A DNA stretch of 64,000 bases from the NCBI RefSeq assembly GCF_026016445.1, contig NZ_CP096147.1:312501-376500 (forward strand), in the 5' to 3' direction. A model generated the notes under the pieces. That model was not told where the DNA came from and did no database searches. It worked only from the letters and a program-made list of their open reading frames with translations. Origin of the DNA: Cognatishimia activa. GTDB taxonomy: Bacteria; Pseudomonadota; Alphaproteobacteria; Rhodobacterales; Rhodobacteraceae. The position numbers and the translations under genes were made by a program. This document shows, piece by piece, positions 1-8,984 of this stretch (positions are counted from its first letter, which is position 1; every line of letters starts with the position of its first letter).

Positions 1-717
1 GTTCTTGTCACCGGCGCGTCCTCAGGTATTGGGCTCGGCTGTGCTGTGGCCGTAGCCGAGGCAGGGGCGCAGACCTATTGCGCGGCGCGCGGGGCGGAGC
101 GGCTAAACGAGGCCGTGGCAGCGATGATTGACGCGGGGTACGAAGCTTATGCTTTGACACTGGATCAAGGCGACGTCACTGCGCTTTCAGGCGTTATGGC
201 GCAGCATGCATTTGATGTTGTCGTCAATTCAGCGGGTATTGCGCGTCATAGCGCGTCCATCGACACCACTGAAGAAGACTATGACGCGGTTATGCATGTG
301 AACCTCCGCTCTGCCTACTTCCTGTCCGCGCGCGCAGCCAAAGCGATGATCGCGGCTGGGAAGCCCGGCTCAATCATTCACATTTCCAGCCAGATGGGTC
401 ACACCGGAGGCATCGACCGCGCACTTTATTGTGCGGGTAAACATGGCCTTGAAGGTATGATCAAATCCATGGCCATGGAGTGGGGCAAGCAGCGTATCCG
501 CATCAATTCGATCTGCCCGACCTTCATTCGCACCCCGTTTACCGAGCCGACTTTTGCGGACCCGGAGCGCGTGAATTGGATCATGAGCAAGATCAAACTA
601 GACCGCGTTGGCGAGGTGGAAGACATTATGGGGGCGGTGCAATATCTGGCGTCGGATGCCTCTGCTATGGTCACTGGCACATCACTGCTAATTGACGGAG
701 GTTGGACAGCCGGCTGA
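1..717 (+). CDS. SDR family oxidoreductase (5' partial)
   Basis: The reading frame is open from the first base, so the true start lies outside the window and only a few N-terminal residues are missing. The visible protein opens with the Rossmann dinucleotide motif VTGASSGIG, followed by the NSAG motif, a catalytic Ser in ISSQMGH and the Tyr-x3-Lys pair in YCAGK; it ends with the classical LLIDGGW tail. These mark a classical short-chain dehydrogenase/reductase that oxidises or reduces a hydroxyl/carbonyl group with NAD(P)(H) in the cytoplasm. The stop overlaps the start of the LacI-type gene by one base, so it belongs to the operon running to 6437. The substrate is not known; a 3-oxoacyl or polyol-like substrate is typical of the family but not shown here. 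Confidence 0.93.
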   Translation, partial: VLVTGASSGIGLGCAVAVAEAGAQTYCAARGAERLNEAVAAMIDAGYEAYALTLDQGDVTALSGVMAQHAFDVVVNSAGIARHSASIDTTEEDYDAVMHVNLRSAYFLSARAAKAMIAAGKPGSIIHISSQMGHTGGIDRALYCAGKHGLEGMIKSMAMEWGKQRIRINSICPTFIRTPFTEPTFADPERVNWIMSKIKLDRVGEVEDIMGAVQYLASDASAMVTGTSLLIDGGWTAG

Positions 718-1760
718 TGAAGGAAAAGGTCACATCGCTTCAGGTGGCCCGTCGTGCAGGGGTCAGCCAATCGGCTGTTTCTCGTGTTTTCACGCCTGGA
801 GCATCTGTGTCTAAAAAGACCGCTGAAAAGGTTCGCGAGGCTGCAAAGGATTTGGGCTATCGGCCGAATGTTTTAGCCCGCGCTATGGTCAAAGGCAAAA
901 GCCGCATCATCGGGTTGGTTGTCGCCTACCTCGAAAACTTCTTCTATCCGGAGACATTGGAAAAACTGTCCAATGCTTTGCAGGAACAGGGCTATCACGT
1001 GCTGGTTTTCATGAGCAAACAAACGGCTCAGAACGTCGATGGCGTGATGGAGGAAATTCTCGATTATCAGGTGGATGGTATCGTAATGGCCTCTGTGGCC
1101 ATGTCCTCAGATATCGCTTCGCGTTGTGCGCAAGCCGGTGTTCCCATTGTGCTCTTTAACCGAAGCCAGGACATTGAGGGTATTACTTCAATCACTTCGG
1201 ACAATTATGCCGGTGGTCGAAAAATTGCGGAGTTCCTTGTGGCTGGTGGCCATGAGCGCATCGGCTATATCGCCGGTTGGGACGGAGCGTCCACCCAACG
1301 GGATCGTGAAGCTGGATTTCGAGCGGCTTTGCAAGATGCCGGGCGTGAAATCTTTTCGCGCACAGTCGGGGATTTTCACAGCGATAAAGCGCGTGAAGCA
1401 GCGCGAGAAATGTTCGATGTACCAGCCGATCAGCGCCCGGATGCAGTGTTTGTCGCCAATGATCATATGGCCTTTGCTGTGATGGATGTGATCCGCCATG
1501 ATTTGGGCCTGCGCGTGCCCGAAGATGTGTCTGTCGTGGGGTATGACGACGTGCCGCCGGCCGCATGGCGAGGCTATGATTTAACCACCATGCGCCAGCG
1601 CGCAAATACGATGGTGGAAGAAACCGTGGATGCGCTAATGGAGCACATTCAATCACCAGAAACAGCTTGCCCGCGCAGGGTCGCCATCGATGGCCCGCTC
1701 GTGGTGCGAAGTTCGGCCCGTATTCCCGCGGGCTGGCCCAAAGATAAGAGTACGACATGA
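717..1760 (+). CDS. LacI family transcriptional regulator
   Basis: 347 residues from the ATG at 717, chosen because it overlaps the preceding stop (TGATG) and gives the normal LacI length; a TTG at 702 would add five residues. Residues about 5-25 form the LacI helix-turn-helix (TSLQVARRAGVSQSAVSRVF), followed by a hinge helix and a type I periplasmic-binding-protein core with the usual GGHERIGYI and PEDVSVVGYDD segments. It probably senses a metabolite of the operon in which it sits. Being embedded second in a coupled operon suggests autoregulation; the promoter and operator must lie upstream of the window. No conserved operator is visible inside the operon. Confidence 0.93.
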   Translation: MKEKVTSLQVARRAGVSQSAVSRVFTPGASVSKKTAEKVREAAKDLGYRPNVLARAMVKGKSRIIGLVVAYLENFFYPETLEKLSNALQEQGYHVLVFMSKQTAQNVDGVMEEILDYQVDGIVMASVAMSSDIASRCAQAGVPIVLFNRSQDIEGITSITSDNYAGGRKIAEFLVAGGHERIGYIAGWDGASTQRDREAGFRAALQDAGREIFSRTVGDFHSDKAREAAREMFDVPADQRPDAVFVANDHMAFAVMDVIRHDLGLRVPEDVSVVGYDDVPPAAWRGYDLTTMRQRANTMVEETVDALMEHIQSPETACPRRVAIDGPLVVRSSARIPAGWPKDKSTT

Positions 1761-2746
1761 AGGGTTTCGATCCCAAGTTCAAAGACTTCCCGGATTATAT
1801 AATCGGGATCACCAAGGAGATCTGGGAAGATCGTGGACTGGCCACGCTGCATGAATACTATGCCAAAGACATCGTTGTGCGCATGCCAGGATCGGTCTCG
1901 ACGGGCAATCAGGGGGTCATCGGCGCAACCGCACAGACATTGGCAGAATTCCCTGATCGGACATTGTTTGGCGAAGATGTAATCTGGTCCGGTACTCCGG
2001 AAACGGGCATGCTGAGCTCTCATCGTATCCTATCAACGGCAACTCATCTGGGAGATGGCGCCTTTGGAAAGGCGACCGGGAAACCTCTGCGCTATCGTAT
2101 CTTAGCCGACTGCCATGCAGTGAATAACGCAATTAATGATGAATGGTTGATCCGCGACAACAGCGCGGTCGTGCGCCAGATGGGCTGGGATCCGGTTGAG
2201 TTCGCCCGTGATCAGATCGCTCGCGAAGGCGGACCTGATGCCTGTGTGAAACCACTGACGCCTGCCAGCGATATCGAAGGGCCCTATAAAGGCACCGGGA
2301 ATGACAATGAATGGGGTGAGCGCTACGCCGACATTTTGAACCGTATCATGTCAGCCGATTTCTCGGTCATCCCGCAGGAATATGACCGAGCAGTGCAAGG
2401 TGAGTATCCGGGTGGTGATACGGGCCATAGCTGGGGCGCTGTCGATCAGTTCTGGATGGGTTTGCGGGCTTCCTTCCCGAACGCGACTTTCAAGGTCGAA
2501 CACCAGATCGGTCGCGACGATCCAATGATGCCACCTCGCGCTGCTATCCGTTGGAGCCTGCAAGGTAAACACGACGGTTGGGGGGTGTTTGGTGCGCCGA
2601 CTGGTAAAGATGTTTACGTTCTGGGCATCAGCCATGCGGAGTTCGGTGCTTTGATTTCTGGTGAGCCTAAAATCCGTCGCGAATATACGCTGTATGACGA
2701 AGTGGCCATCTGGAAACAGATCCTGCTGCAAACCGGAGACCTATGA
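1757..2746 (+). CDS. SnoaL-like / NTF2-fold protein with two tandem domains
   Basis: 329 residues. The start overlaps the regulator stop in an ATGA arrangement. The sequence reads as two SnoaL-like (NTF2-fold) halves, about residues 10-150 and 180-315; the second carries a GHSWGAVDQFWMGLRASFPNA segment like those of ester-cyclase/SnoaL proteins. Such folds form a conical hydrophobic pocket and are used by cyclases, isomerases, dehydratases and non-enzymatic binding proteins, so the fold does not name a reaction. No signal peptide or membrane segment is present. Its place between the regulator and the cupin argues for a role in the same pathway, perhaps isomerisation or dehydration of an intermediate, which is inference. 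I do not recognise a characterised orthologue. Confidence 0.75.
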   Translation: MKGFDPKFKDFPDYIIGITKEIWEDRGLATLHEYYAKDIVVRMPGSVSTGNQGVIGATAQTLAEFPDRTLFGEDVIWSGTPETGMLSSHRILSTATHLGDGAFGKATGKPLRYRILADCHAVNNAINDEWLIRDNSAVVRQMGWDPVEFARDQIAREGGPDACVKPLTPASDIEGPYKGTGNDNEWGERYADILNRIMSADFSVIPQEYDRAVQGEYPGGDTGHSWGAVDQFWMGLRASFPNATFKVEHQIGRDDPMMPPRAAIRWSLQGKHDGWGVFGAPTGKDVYVLGISHAEFGALISGEPKIRREYTLYDEVAIWKQILLQTGDL

Positions 2747-2871
2747 TGGGCGCAGCCCTGACATATCAAACCCTGAACAAAGGGGTGCATGAAACCCGTG
2801 CTACGCGGCGGTTCCATATGTTCCGCCAAAGTCTGCGCTCTAGACGGTTGAACCTGCACCCGCCGGGATGA
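2743..2871 (+). CDS. possible small ORF, 42 residues
   Basis: An ATG at 2743 overlaps the stop of the upstream gene (ATGA) and opens a 42-codon frame that ends at 2871, filling most of the gap before the cupin. The product would be basic (many Arg and His), with no recognised motif, no signal peptide and no membrane segment. The overlap and fit to the gap suggest a real or once-real coupled gene, but there is no family support. It could equally be a leader that carries ribosomes toward the cupin start, or chance. Codon use in this stretch looks less regular than in neighbouring genes. Confidence 0.25.
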   Translation: MMGAALTYQTLNKGVHETRATRRFHMFRQSLRSRRLNLHPPG

Positions 2872-2927
2872 GGCGTGTCTCCATTTTGGAAACGCGCAAC
2901 CATCTGAAATTCATTAGGAATACTGAA

Positions 2928-3896
2928 ATGTCCAAATCATCCATTCAAAGCCGCATCGTTCGTTATGGTGAGCTGAAACCTTGTAAAACAGCCTTTATCG
3001 ACGCTCACACACCGGGCAGCGATCAGAAAGAAAACTTCACCATTATCGGTGGGGGCGTCTCTGAAAGTCCAGACCAGCACGTCCATATCACCGACAAGAT
3101 CGGCTTTAATATTGGTGCGGCAGGTCAACCTCCGAAATGCCGTAACTCTCTGCACTCCCATACAACTGCCGAGGTGTTTTTTGTGGCCAAGGGACGCTGG
3201 CGCTTCTTCTGGGGGCGTTATGGCACAGCGGGTGAGTTCATCGCTGAAGAAGGCGACATCTTTAACATCCCAACAGGCATTTTCCGCGGCTTTGAGAACG
3301 TAGGGCAGGACTATGGGATGATCATGTCCATGCTGGGCGGCGATGATGCTGGTGGCGGCGTGACATGGGCACCTCAGGTGATCGAAGACGCGCAAGCACA
3401 TGGCCTGATGTTGGGTGACAATGGTGTGCTCTACGACAGCAAAAAAGGCGAAGAACTGCCGCACAATGTGCGTCCAATGCCACTGCTGACAGAGGAAGAA
3501 CTCAAAGACTATCCAGAAGTGCCCGTCGAAGACGTCATCGGGTCTTATGTCGCGCGCTACTGGGATTTGATGGCGCTGTCCTCTAATAAACCTGCTGTTG
3601 TGATCGGCGAAAATGGCGTGATCAAGGATAAGCCAGGTTTTGAGGTCGACTTCCTGTCACGTGGCTCAAGCACATCAGACGTGGTGAAGGCCAAGAAACC
3701 CGTGGTCCTGATGCCTGCCAGCGGCCACTGGAAAGTGCGCGTTGAAGACGTTGAAACCACCATTTCAAGCGGCGACACGGTTCTGGTTCTGGACGGCGAA
3801 AGCTATTCGATTGAACCATCCATGACAGGCGACGCGGGTCTCTATCGCATCACCGCTACCGACGATCCAGCCGGCGCCACTTGGACTGGTAACTAA
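2928..3896 (+). CDS. bicupin domain protein
   Basis: 322 residues from the ATG at 2928, which has an AGGA about nine bases upstream; an in-frame ATG at 2868 would add 20 residues without family-like character. Cupin motif 1 is clear at residues 74-92 with His76, His78 and Glu82 (HSHTTAEVFFVAKGRW). Motif 2 (IPTGIFRGFEN, about 114-124) has Arg120 where the fourth metal ligand, His, is usual. Residues about 250-320 look like a second, degenerate cupin barrel without metal ligands. Bicupins of this kind include dioxygenases, isomerases and sugar- or aromatic-binding enzymes acting on a bound metal. It lies between the SnoaL-like and MetE-like genes of the same operon. The reaction is unknown. Confidence 0.85.
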   Translation: MSKSSIQSRIVRYGELKPCKTAFIDAHTPGSDQKENFTIIGGGVSESPDQHVHITDKIGFNIGAAGQPPKCRNSLHSHTTAEVFFVAKGRWRFFWGRYGTAGEFIAEEGDIFNIPTGIFRGFENVGQDYGMIMSMLGGDDAGGGVTWAPQVIEDAQAHGLMLGDNGVLYDSKKGEELPHNVRPMPLLTEEELKDYPEVPVEDVIGSYVARYWDLMALSSNKPAVVIGENGVIKDKPGFEVDFLSRGSSTSDVVKAKKPVVLMPASGHWKVRVEDVETTISSGDTVLVLDGESYSIEPSMTGDAGLYRITATDDPAGATWTGN

Positions 3897-3917
3897 ACGC
3901 AAGAAGGGAGAGCCCAT

Positions 3918-5051
3918 ATGGCCAAGATCCAAACATCCCATGTGGGCTCTTTGCCCCGCACCCAAGAAGTGGTCGATTTCATTTTCGCGCGTGAAAAGGA
4001 ACAGCCCTACGACCAATCTGCGTTCGACAGCTGCATGACATCAGCCGTGTCTGAAACCGTACGCAAACAGGTCGAGGCGGGTGTTGATATTGTCAGCGAC
4101 GGTGAAACCTCCAAGATTTCCTACGCGACCTACGTCAAAGATCGCTACACAGGTTTCTCCGGTGACAGCCCGCGTAATGCACCTGCGGACCTCAAGATGT
4201 TCCCAAGTTTTCTACAGCGCCTTGCGGATGACGGTGGCACACCGACCTACGCGCGCCCAATGTGCACGGGTGAGGTGACATCGAAGGGTACCAATGATCT
4301 TGAGAACGACATCAATAACCTCAAGGCCGCAATGGAGGCCCATGGCGCTACCCGTGGGTTCATGAATGCGGCGTCTCCAGGGGTTATTTCTCTGTTCCTG
4401 CAAAACAGCCACTACAAAAATCGCGAGGCTTATCTGGCGGCTTTGGCGGATGCCATGAAAGACGAATACGAGACCATCGTGGCTTCTGGTCTGGATCTGC
4501 AACTGGATTGCCCAGACTTGGCGCTGTCACGCCATATGCTCTTTGCTGACATGAGCGACGAGGAGTTTCTCAAGGTCGCCAATATGCACGTGGAAGCGCT
4601 GAACCACGCGCTGCAGAACGTGCCGTCTGACAAGGTCCGTGTGCACATCTGTTGGGGCAACTACGAGGGTCCGCATTGCTGCGACATTCCGATGGACAAG
4701 GTATTCACCACGCTGATGTCCACCAAGGCGCAGTATCTGCTCTTTGAAACCTCCAACCCGCGCCACGCCCATGAATGGGCCGTGTTCAAAGATCGCAAGG
4801 CCGAGATCCCGGATGATAAAGTGCTGGTGCCGGGTGTTGTGGATACAACCACCAACTTCATCGAGCACGAAGAACTAGTTGCGCAACGGATCGAACGATT
4901 TGTGGACATCGTGGGCGCGGATCGCGTGATCGCGGGCTCTGACTGTGGCTTTGGCACTTTCGCAGGCTTTGGGGCTGTCGAACCTGACATCGCCTACGCC
5001 AAGCTGAAAGCGCTGTCTGATGGTGCGGCTCTGGTATCGGAGCGCCTGTGA
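3918..5051 (+). CDS. MetE C-terminal-domain-like (cobalamin-independent methionine synthase II family) protein
   Basis: 377 residues, corresponding to the C-terminal catalytic barrel of MetE only. The zinc site is complete: His233 and Cys235 (VHICWGN), Glu267 (LFETSNPR) and Cys333 (GSDCGFG). The N-terminus SHVGSLPRT and the D-I-V-S-D-G-E motif near residue 57 are typical. Family members activate a thiol on zinc and move an alkyl group to it: methionine synthesis from homocysteine, methylcobalamin-type methyl transfer, or ring opening of epoxides by coenzyme M. Absence of the MetE N-terminal domain and the catabolic context argue against housekeeping methionine synthesis. An A/G-rich site (AAGAAGGGAG) precedes the start. 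It is followed by an overlapping hydrolase gene. I infer methyl or alkyl transfer from an unknown substrate. Confidence 0.85.
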   Translation: MAKIQTSHVGSLPRTQEVVDFIFAREKEQPYDQSAFDSCMTSAVSETVRKQVEAGVDIVSDGETSKISYATYVKDRYTGFSGDSPRNAPADLKMFPSFLQRLADDGGTPTYARPMCTGEVTSKGTNDLENDINNLKAAMEAHGATRGFMNAASPGVISLFLQNSHYKNREAYLAALADAMKDEYETIVASGLDLQLDCPDLALSRHMLFADMSDEEFLKVANMHVEALNHALQNVPSDKVRVHICWGNYEGPHCCDIPMDKVFTTLMSTKAQYLLFETSNPRHAHEWAVFKDRKAEIPDDKVLVPGVVDTTTNFIEHEELVAQRIERFVDIVGADRVIAGSDCGFGTFAGFGAVEPDIAYAKLKALSDGAALVSERL

Positions 5052-5740
5052 CCCCAATCGTCTTTCTGCCGGGAATGATGTGTGATGCGCGGCTTTTTGG
5101 GCCGCAAATCAATGCGTTTTCTGGCCGGCATCCAGTCATGTGCCACCCTTTGGTAGGGCAGGACACGATCGAAAGCCTAGCCGCTCAAATCTTGGCAGCG
5201 TCGCCTCAGCGGTTCGCACTTGCAGGGTTATCCATGGGCGGCATCGTTGCCATGGAAATCCTGCGCCTTGCTCCCGATCGGGTGGAACGCGTGGCTTTGC
5301 TTGATACCAATCCGCTGGCAGAGAAAGACGAAGTTAAACGCGGTCGCATACCTCAGATCGAAGCCGCAAAGGCAGGAGAGCTGCGCCGTGTGATGCGAGA
5401 CGAAATGAAACCTAACTATCTATCGGATGGTCCAAACCTTGGTGCCATACTTGATCTTTGCATGGCCATGGCCACTGATCTCGGCTCAGAGGTTTTTGTG
5501 GATCAATCCAACGCGCTTGCATCCCGTCCAGATCAGACAGAGACGTTGAAATCTTTCAACGGCCCTGCGCTGGTTCTGATGGGCGAAGACGATGCGCTTT
5601 GTCCTTTGGATCGCCATAGCTTGATGCATGAATTGCTGCCCCAAAGTCAGCTTGAGATCGTCAAAAAGGCAGGTCATCTGCCCACCCTTGAACAACCTGA
5701 ACAGACCAACGCGGCCCTGCGCCGCTGGTTGGAGCGCTAA
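5048..5740 (+). CDS. alpha/beta hydrolase
   Basis: 230 residues beginning with GTG at 5048, overlapping the MetE-like stop (GTGA). The fold is shown by the oxyanion region FLPGMMCDARLF, the nucleophile elbow GLSMGG with Ser62, an acid in GEDDALCP (Asp181 or Asp182) and His210 in AGHLPTLEQPE. Cytoplasmic: no signal peptide. It resembles the alpha/beta hydrolase group that cleaves small esters, thioesters or C-C bonds of ring-cleavage products. Its close coupling to the MetE-like gene and to the RraA-like gene suggests hydrolysis of a pathway intermediate; the substrate cannot be named from sequence. Confidence 0.9.
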   Translation: MTPIVFLPGMMCDARLFGPQINAFSGRHPVMCHPLVGQDTIESLAAQILAASPQRFALAGLSMGGIVAMEILRLAPDRVERVALLDTNPLAEKDEVKRGRIPQIEAAKAGELRRVMRDEMKPNYLSDGPNLGAILDLCMAMATDLGSEVFVDQSNALASRPDQTETLKSFNGPALVLMGEDDALCPLDRHSLMHELLPQSQLEIVKKAGHLPTLEQPEQTNAALRRWLER

Positions 5741-5741
5741 T

Positions 5742-6437
5742 ATGACACCATCTCTTCTAAAGTTGCTGCAATCCGTAGATACACCAACTGTCTGCAACGC
5801 CATCGAAGTAGCGCAGGGTAAACGCGGCTTTAACAATTTCACGCGCGGTACCATGCTCTGCTCAGCGCCAGAAGAGGGGGCCATCGTGGGGTTCGCGCGC
5901 ACAGCAAAGATCGCTGCGGTGAATCCACCGACAGAGGCCCCCGAAGTGATCAAAGAACGCCGTATGGCCTATTACAAGCATATGGCCACCGGGGCTCGTC
6001 CGGCGATTACTGTAATTGAAGACATGGATTTTCCAGATTGCATCGGAGCTTTCTGGGGAGAGATCAACACGACAGTTCACAAAGGGTTTGGCATTGCTGG
6101 CACGCTGACAAACGGCGTCATGCGTGACCTCGGGGACGTACCGGAAGGCTACCCTGTCATTGCGGGGTCAGTTGGCCCAAGCCACGGGTTCGTTCATGTG
6201 AAAGAGATAGGAACGCAGGTCGAGATTTTCGGTCTAAATGTCAAAGATGGGGATCTTGTACATGCCGATCAGCACGGGGCGGTCGTGATCCCTGAGGACG
6301 TTGTGCCGAATTTGGAAGCCGCGATTAACAAACTGCTTTCGACAGAGGGCATCATCCTCGATGCAGCGCGGGCAGATGATTTCGACTTTGAAAAGTTCGC
6401 TGAAGCTTGGTCAAAATTCGAGCGCGCGCGCACCTGA
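5742..6437 (+). CDS. RraA family protein (aldolase/decarboxylase-like)
   Basis: 231 residues from the ATG at 5742, one base after the hydrolase stop; an upstream in-frame start would lie inside the hydrolase. The RraA-fold catalytic signature is visible: G-E at 106-107, the NGVMRD motif with Arg128 and Asp129, and HADQHGAVVIP with Asp176. This pattern occurs in 4-hydroxy-4-methyl-2-oxoglutarate aldolases and oxaloacetate decarboxylases, which need a divalent metal and release pyruvate; RraA itself, an RNase E inhibitor, lacks part of it. As last gene of a catabolic operon it probably performs a terminal retro-aldol or decarboxylation step, which is inference from the motif and position. Confidence 0.85.
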   Translation: MTPSLLKLLQSVDTPTVCNAIEVAQGKRGFNNFTRGTMLCSAPEEGAIVGFARTAKIAAVNPPTEAPEVIKERRMAYYKHMATGARPAITVIEDMDFPDCIGAFWGEINTTVHKGFGIAGTLTNGVMRDLGDVPEGYPVIAGSVGPSHGFVHVKEIGTQVEIFGLNVKDGDLVHADQHGAVVIPEDVVPNLEAAINKLLSTEGIILDAARADDFDFEKFAEAWSKFERART

Positions 6438-7016
6438 TGGAATTCTTTTCATGAAGCTGGCGTCTTTTCACTCGGTTTGAGATTTTACATTCTGGTTCGC
6501 TCAAAGAGGCACCAATATGGCCACTTCATCAAGGCTTAGGTGCAATCTGTGAATTTTTTAGAAACGATGACCCTCAGACATCGAATGGTTTTTTGAGGCC
6601 GCGACTTATTCAAATCCATTTAAAGAATAGGGTCGAAAGACCGCTCGAAATCGTCCTGATGAATCGTGGATCAGGCTGGGTTAAGACGGGTCCAAAGGTT
6701 GCCTGTCAAAATCAGTGTGACGCTTTGCCGCAATGCAGAAATAGTCGACTGTCTCACTCCGTTCATGTTGTTGGGAGTTGTTACACATACGCTGCGCGTT
6801 TGCTTGCGGGCTAACTCTACGTAAATACAACAAAAACACGGCGATTGAAAATTAATTTACTAATTTAGTCCGTTGGTATTTGTATATATTTACAATTCTG
6901 TCAAAGAATTTCCTCCGAGCCATTAATTATTCAGTTTCGCTGCCTAGAATGCGCCCAGCACTGTTTTTGAGAATGCCTCACCGGCGTTTTCAATTGCAGC
7001 ATAGGGAGGAAAATTA
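6438..7016. other. intergenic region upstream of the acetate operon
   Basis: A 579-base stretch without a convincing gene. A 73-codon plus-strand frame (6593-6814) has no recognisable motif and poor codon character. The part from about 6830 to 6935 is strikingly AT-rich and probably contains the promoter for the acetyl-CoA synthetase gene. The last bases carry a strong Shine-Dalgarno (AGGGAGGA, about 7002-7010) followed by the GTG start at 7017. No terminator with a clear T-run was found after the RraA-like gene. Confidence 0.6.
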
Positions 7017-8984
7017 GTGACACTTGATGATAATCAGTATGCCGCAGATCCGTCTGCAAATCGCAATTCAAAGCCCGAAGTAACGGCGGATGTCTATGCT
7101 TCGATGTATGGTGAATCCGTATCCAATCCGGAAGGATTTTGGGCGGAACACGGTCAGCGGATTGACTGGATCAAGCCGTTCACCAGGGTGAAGAACACAT
7201 CCTTTGAACCGGGCAATATCGACATACGCTGGTTTGAAGACGGTACGCTGAACGCTTCCGCGAACTGCATCGACCGTCATTTGGCGACGCGCGGTGATCA
7301 GACAGCGATCATCTGGGAGCCGGATGACACATCCAAGCAAGACCCACTACACATCACCTATAACGACCTGCACCGGTCCGTCAGCAAGATGGCAAATGTT
7401 CTGAAGAACCTCGGTGTCAGCAGAGGCGACCGGGTTATCATCTACCTCCCGATGATCCCGGAAGCCGCCTATGCCATGCTGGCATGTGCTAGAATTGGCG
7501 CCATTCATTCCATCGTATTTGCCGGTTTCTCCCCGGACGCGCTCGGGGCGCGGATCAACGGATGTGACGCGAAACTTGTGATCACCGCGGACTTCGCCCC
7601 CCGAGGCGGACGAGAAACCCCTCTGAAATCCAACACCGACACAGCGCTCCTGCAGTGCAAAGACGACGTGAAGTGCCTCGTGGTGAAACGCACTGGCGGC
7701 CAGACCACCTGGACGGATCGGGACCACGATTACAACGCGCTGGCGGAAGCTGCATCTGACGAGTGCCCAGCCCAAGAGATGAACGCCGAGGATCCGCTGT
7801 TCATTCTCTACACCTCCGGCTCCACGGGTCAGCCTAAGGGCGTTGTGCACACCACGGGCGGCTACATGGTTTATGCGTCGATGACGCATCAGTACACCTT
7901 TGATTATCAGGATGGTGATGTCTTCTGGTGTACGGCTGATGTGGGCTGGGTCACCGGCCACAGCTACATCGTCTATGGCCCGCTGGCCAATGGCGCGACC
8001 ACGATCATGTTTGAAGGCGTGCCAACTTTCCCAGATGCGGGTCGCTTCTGGGAAGTCTGTGAGAAACACAAGGTCAATCAGTTCTACACAGCGCCTACTG
8101 CAATCCGTGCCCTGATGGGGGCGGGCAACGAATGGGTTGAGAAATACGACCTGTCCGATCTGCGCGTGCTTGGTTCCGTTGGTGAGCCAATCAACCCGGA
8201 AGCCTGGAACTGGTACAACGAGGTTGTCGGCAAAGGGAACTGCCCGATCGTCGACACTTTCTGGCAGACCGAAACCGGCGGTCACATGCTGACGCCTCTG
8301 CCGGGCGCAACCGAGTTGAAACCTGGCTCTGCCCAGCAGCCGTTCTTTGGGGTGCAACCTGTTGTACTGGAACCGACTTCAGGTGAAATCGTCGAAGGCA
8401 ACGGTGTTGACGGTGTTCTCTGCATGAAGGACAGCTGGCCGGGTCAGATGCGCACCGTCTGGGGCGACCACGAACGCTTCGAGAAGACCTATTTCAGTGA
8501 CTACAAGGGTTACTACTTCTCCGGTGACGGTTGCCGTCGCGACGAAGATGGCGACTACTGGATCACCGGTCGCGTCGATGATGTGATCAACGTATCAGGT
8601 CACCGCATGGGCACCGCCGAGGTCGAAAGCGCACTGGTTGCACACGCGAAAGTGGCCGAAAGCGCTGTGGTGGGCTATCCGCATGACGTGAAAGGGCAGG
8701 GCATCTACGCCTATGTCACCCTGATGAATGGCGAAGAGCCCTCTGACGCGCTGCGCAAAGAGCTCGAAACCTGGGTTCGCACCGAAATCGGCCCGATTGC
8801 CAAGCCGGACCTCATTCAATGGGCACCCGGTCTCCCCAAGACCCGCTCTGGCAAGATCATGCGTCGCATCCTGCGCAAGATCGCTGAGGATGACTTTGGC
8901 TCTCTGGGCGACACCTCTACGCTGGCTGATCCCTCCGTTGTGGACGATCTGATTGAAAACCGCATGAACAAGGCGGACGCGTAG
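7017..8984 (+). CDS. acs: acetate--CoA ligase (acetyl-CoA synthetase)
   Basis: 655 residues, the usual length for Acs. It activates acetate with ATP to acetyl-AMP, then transfers it to CoA, giving AMP and pyrophosphate. Seen in the sequence: the ANL motif [11 protein letters not shown], the acetate-pocket region [14 protein letters not shown], the [10 protein letters not shown] segment, the hinge region [14 protein letters not shown], and [11 protein letters not shown] near the C-terminus with Lys613, the residue acetylated in characterised Acs enzymes. The GTG start at 7017 is supported by a strong AGGGAGGA site. It is directly coupled to an adenylate kinase gene and to an acetate-type symporter, so the role in acetate assimilation is well supported; propionate cannot be excluded as a secondary substrate. 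Confidence 0.96.
   Translation: MTLDDNQYAADPSANRNSKPEVTADVYASMYGESVSNPEGFWAEHGQRIDWIKPFTRVKNTSFEPGNIDIRWFEDGTLNASANCIDRHLATRGDQTAIIWEPDDTSKQDPLHITYNDLHRSVSKMANVLKNLGVSRGDRVIIYLPMIPEAAYAMLACARIGAIHSIVFAGFSPDALGARINGCDAKLVITADFAPRGGRETPLKSNTDTALLQCKDDVKCLVVKRTGGQTTWTDRDHDYNALAEAASDECPAQEMNAEDPLFILYTSGSTGQPKGVVHTTGGYMVYASMTHQYTFDYQDGDVFWCTADVGWVTGHSYIVYGPLANGATTIMFEGVPTFPDAGRFWEVCEKHKVNQFYTAPTAIRALMGAGNEWVEKYDLSDLRVLGSVGEPINPEAWNWYNEVVGKGNCPIVDTFWQTETGGHMLTPLPGATELKPGSAQQPFFGVQPVVLEPTSGEIVEGNGVDGVLCMKDSWPGQMRTVWGDHERFEKTYFSDYKGYYFSGDGCRRDEDGDYWITGRVDDVINVSGHRMGTAEVESALVAHAKVAESAVVGYPHDVKGQGIYAYVTLMNGEEPSDALRKELETWVRTEIGPIAKPDLIQWAPGLPKTRSGKIMRRILRKIAEDDFGSLGDTSTLADPSVVDDLIENRMNKADA

Noticed and set aside
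6593..6814. 73-codon plus-strand frame in the gap before acs
   Set aside because: No motif, no ribosome-binding site worth noting, and codon use unlike the neighbours.
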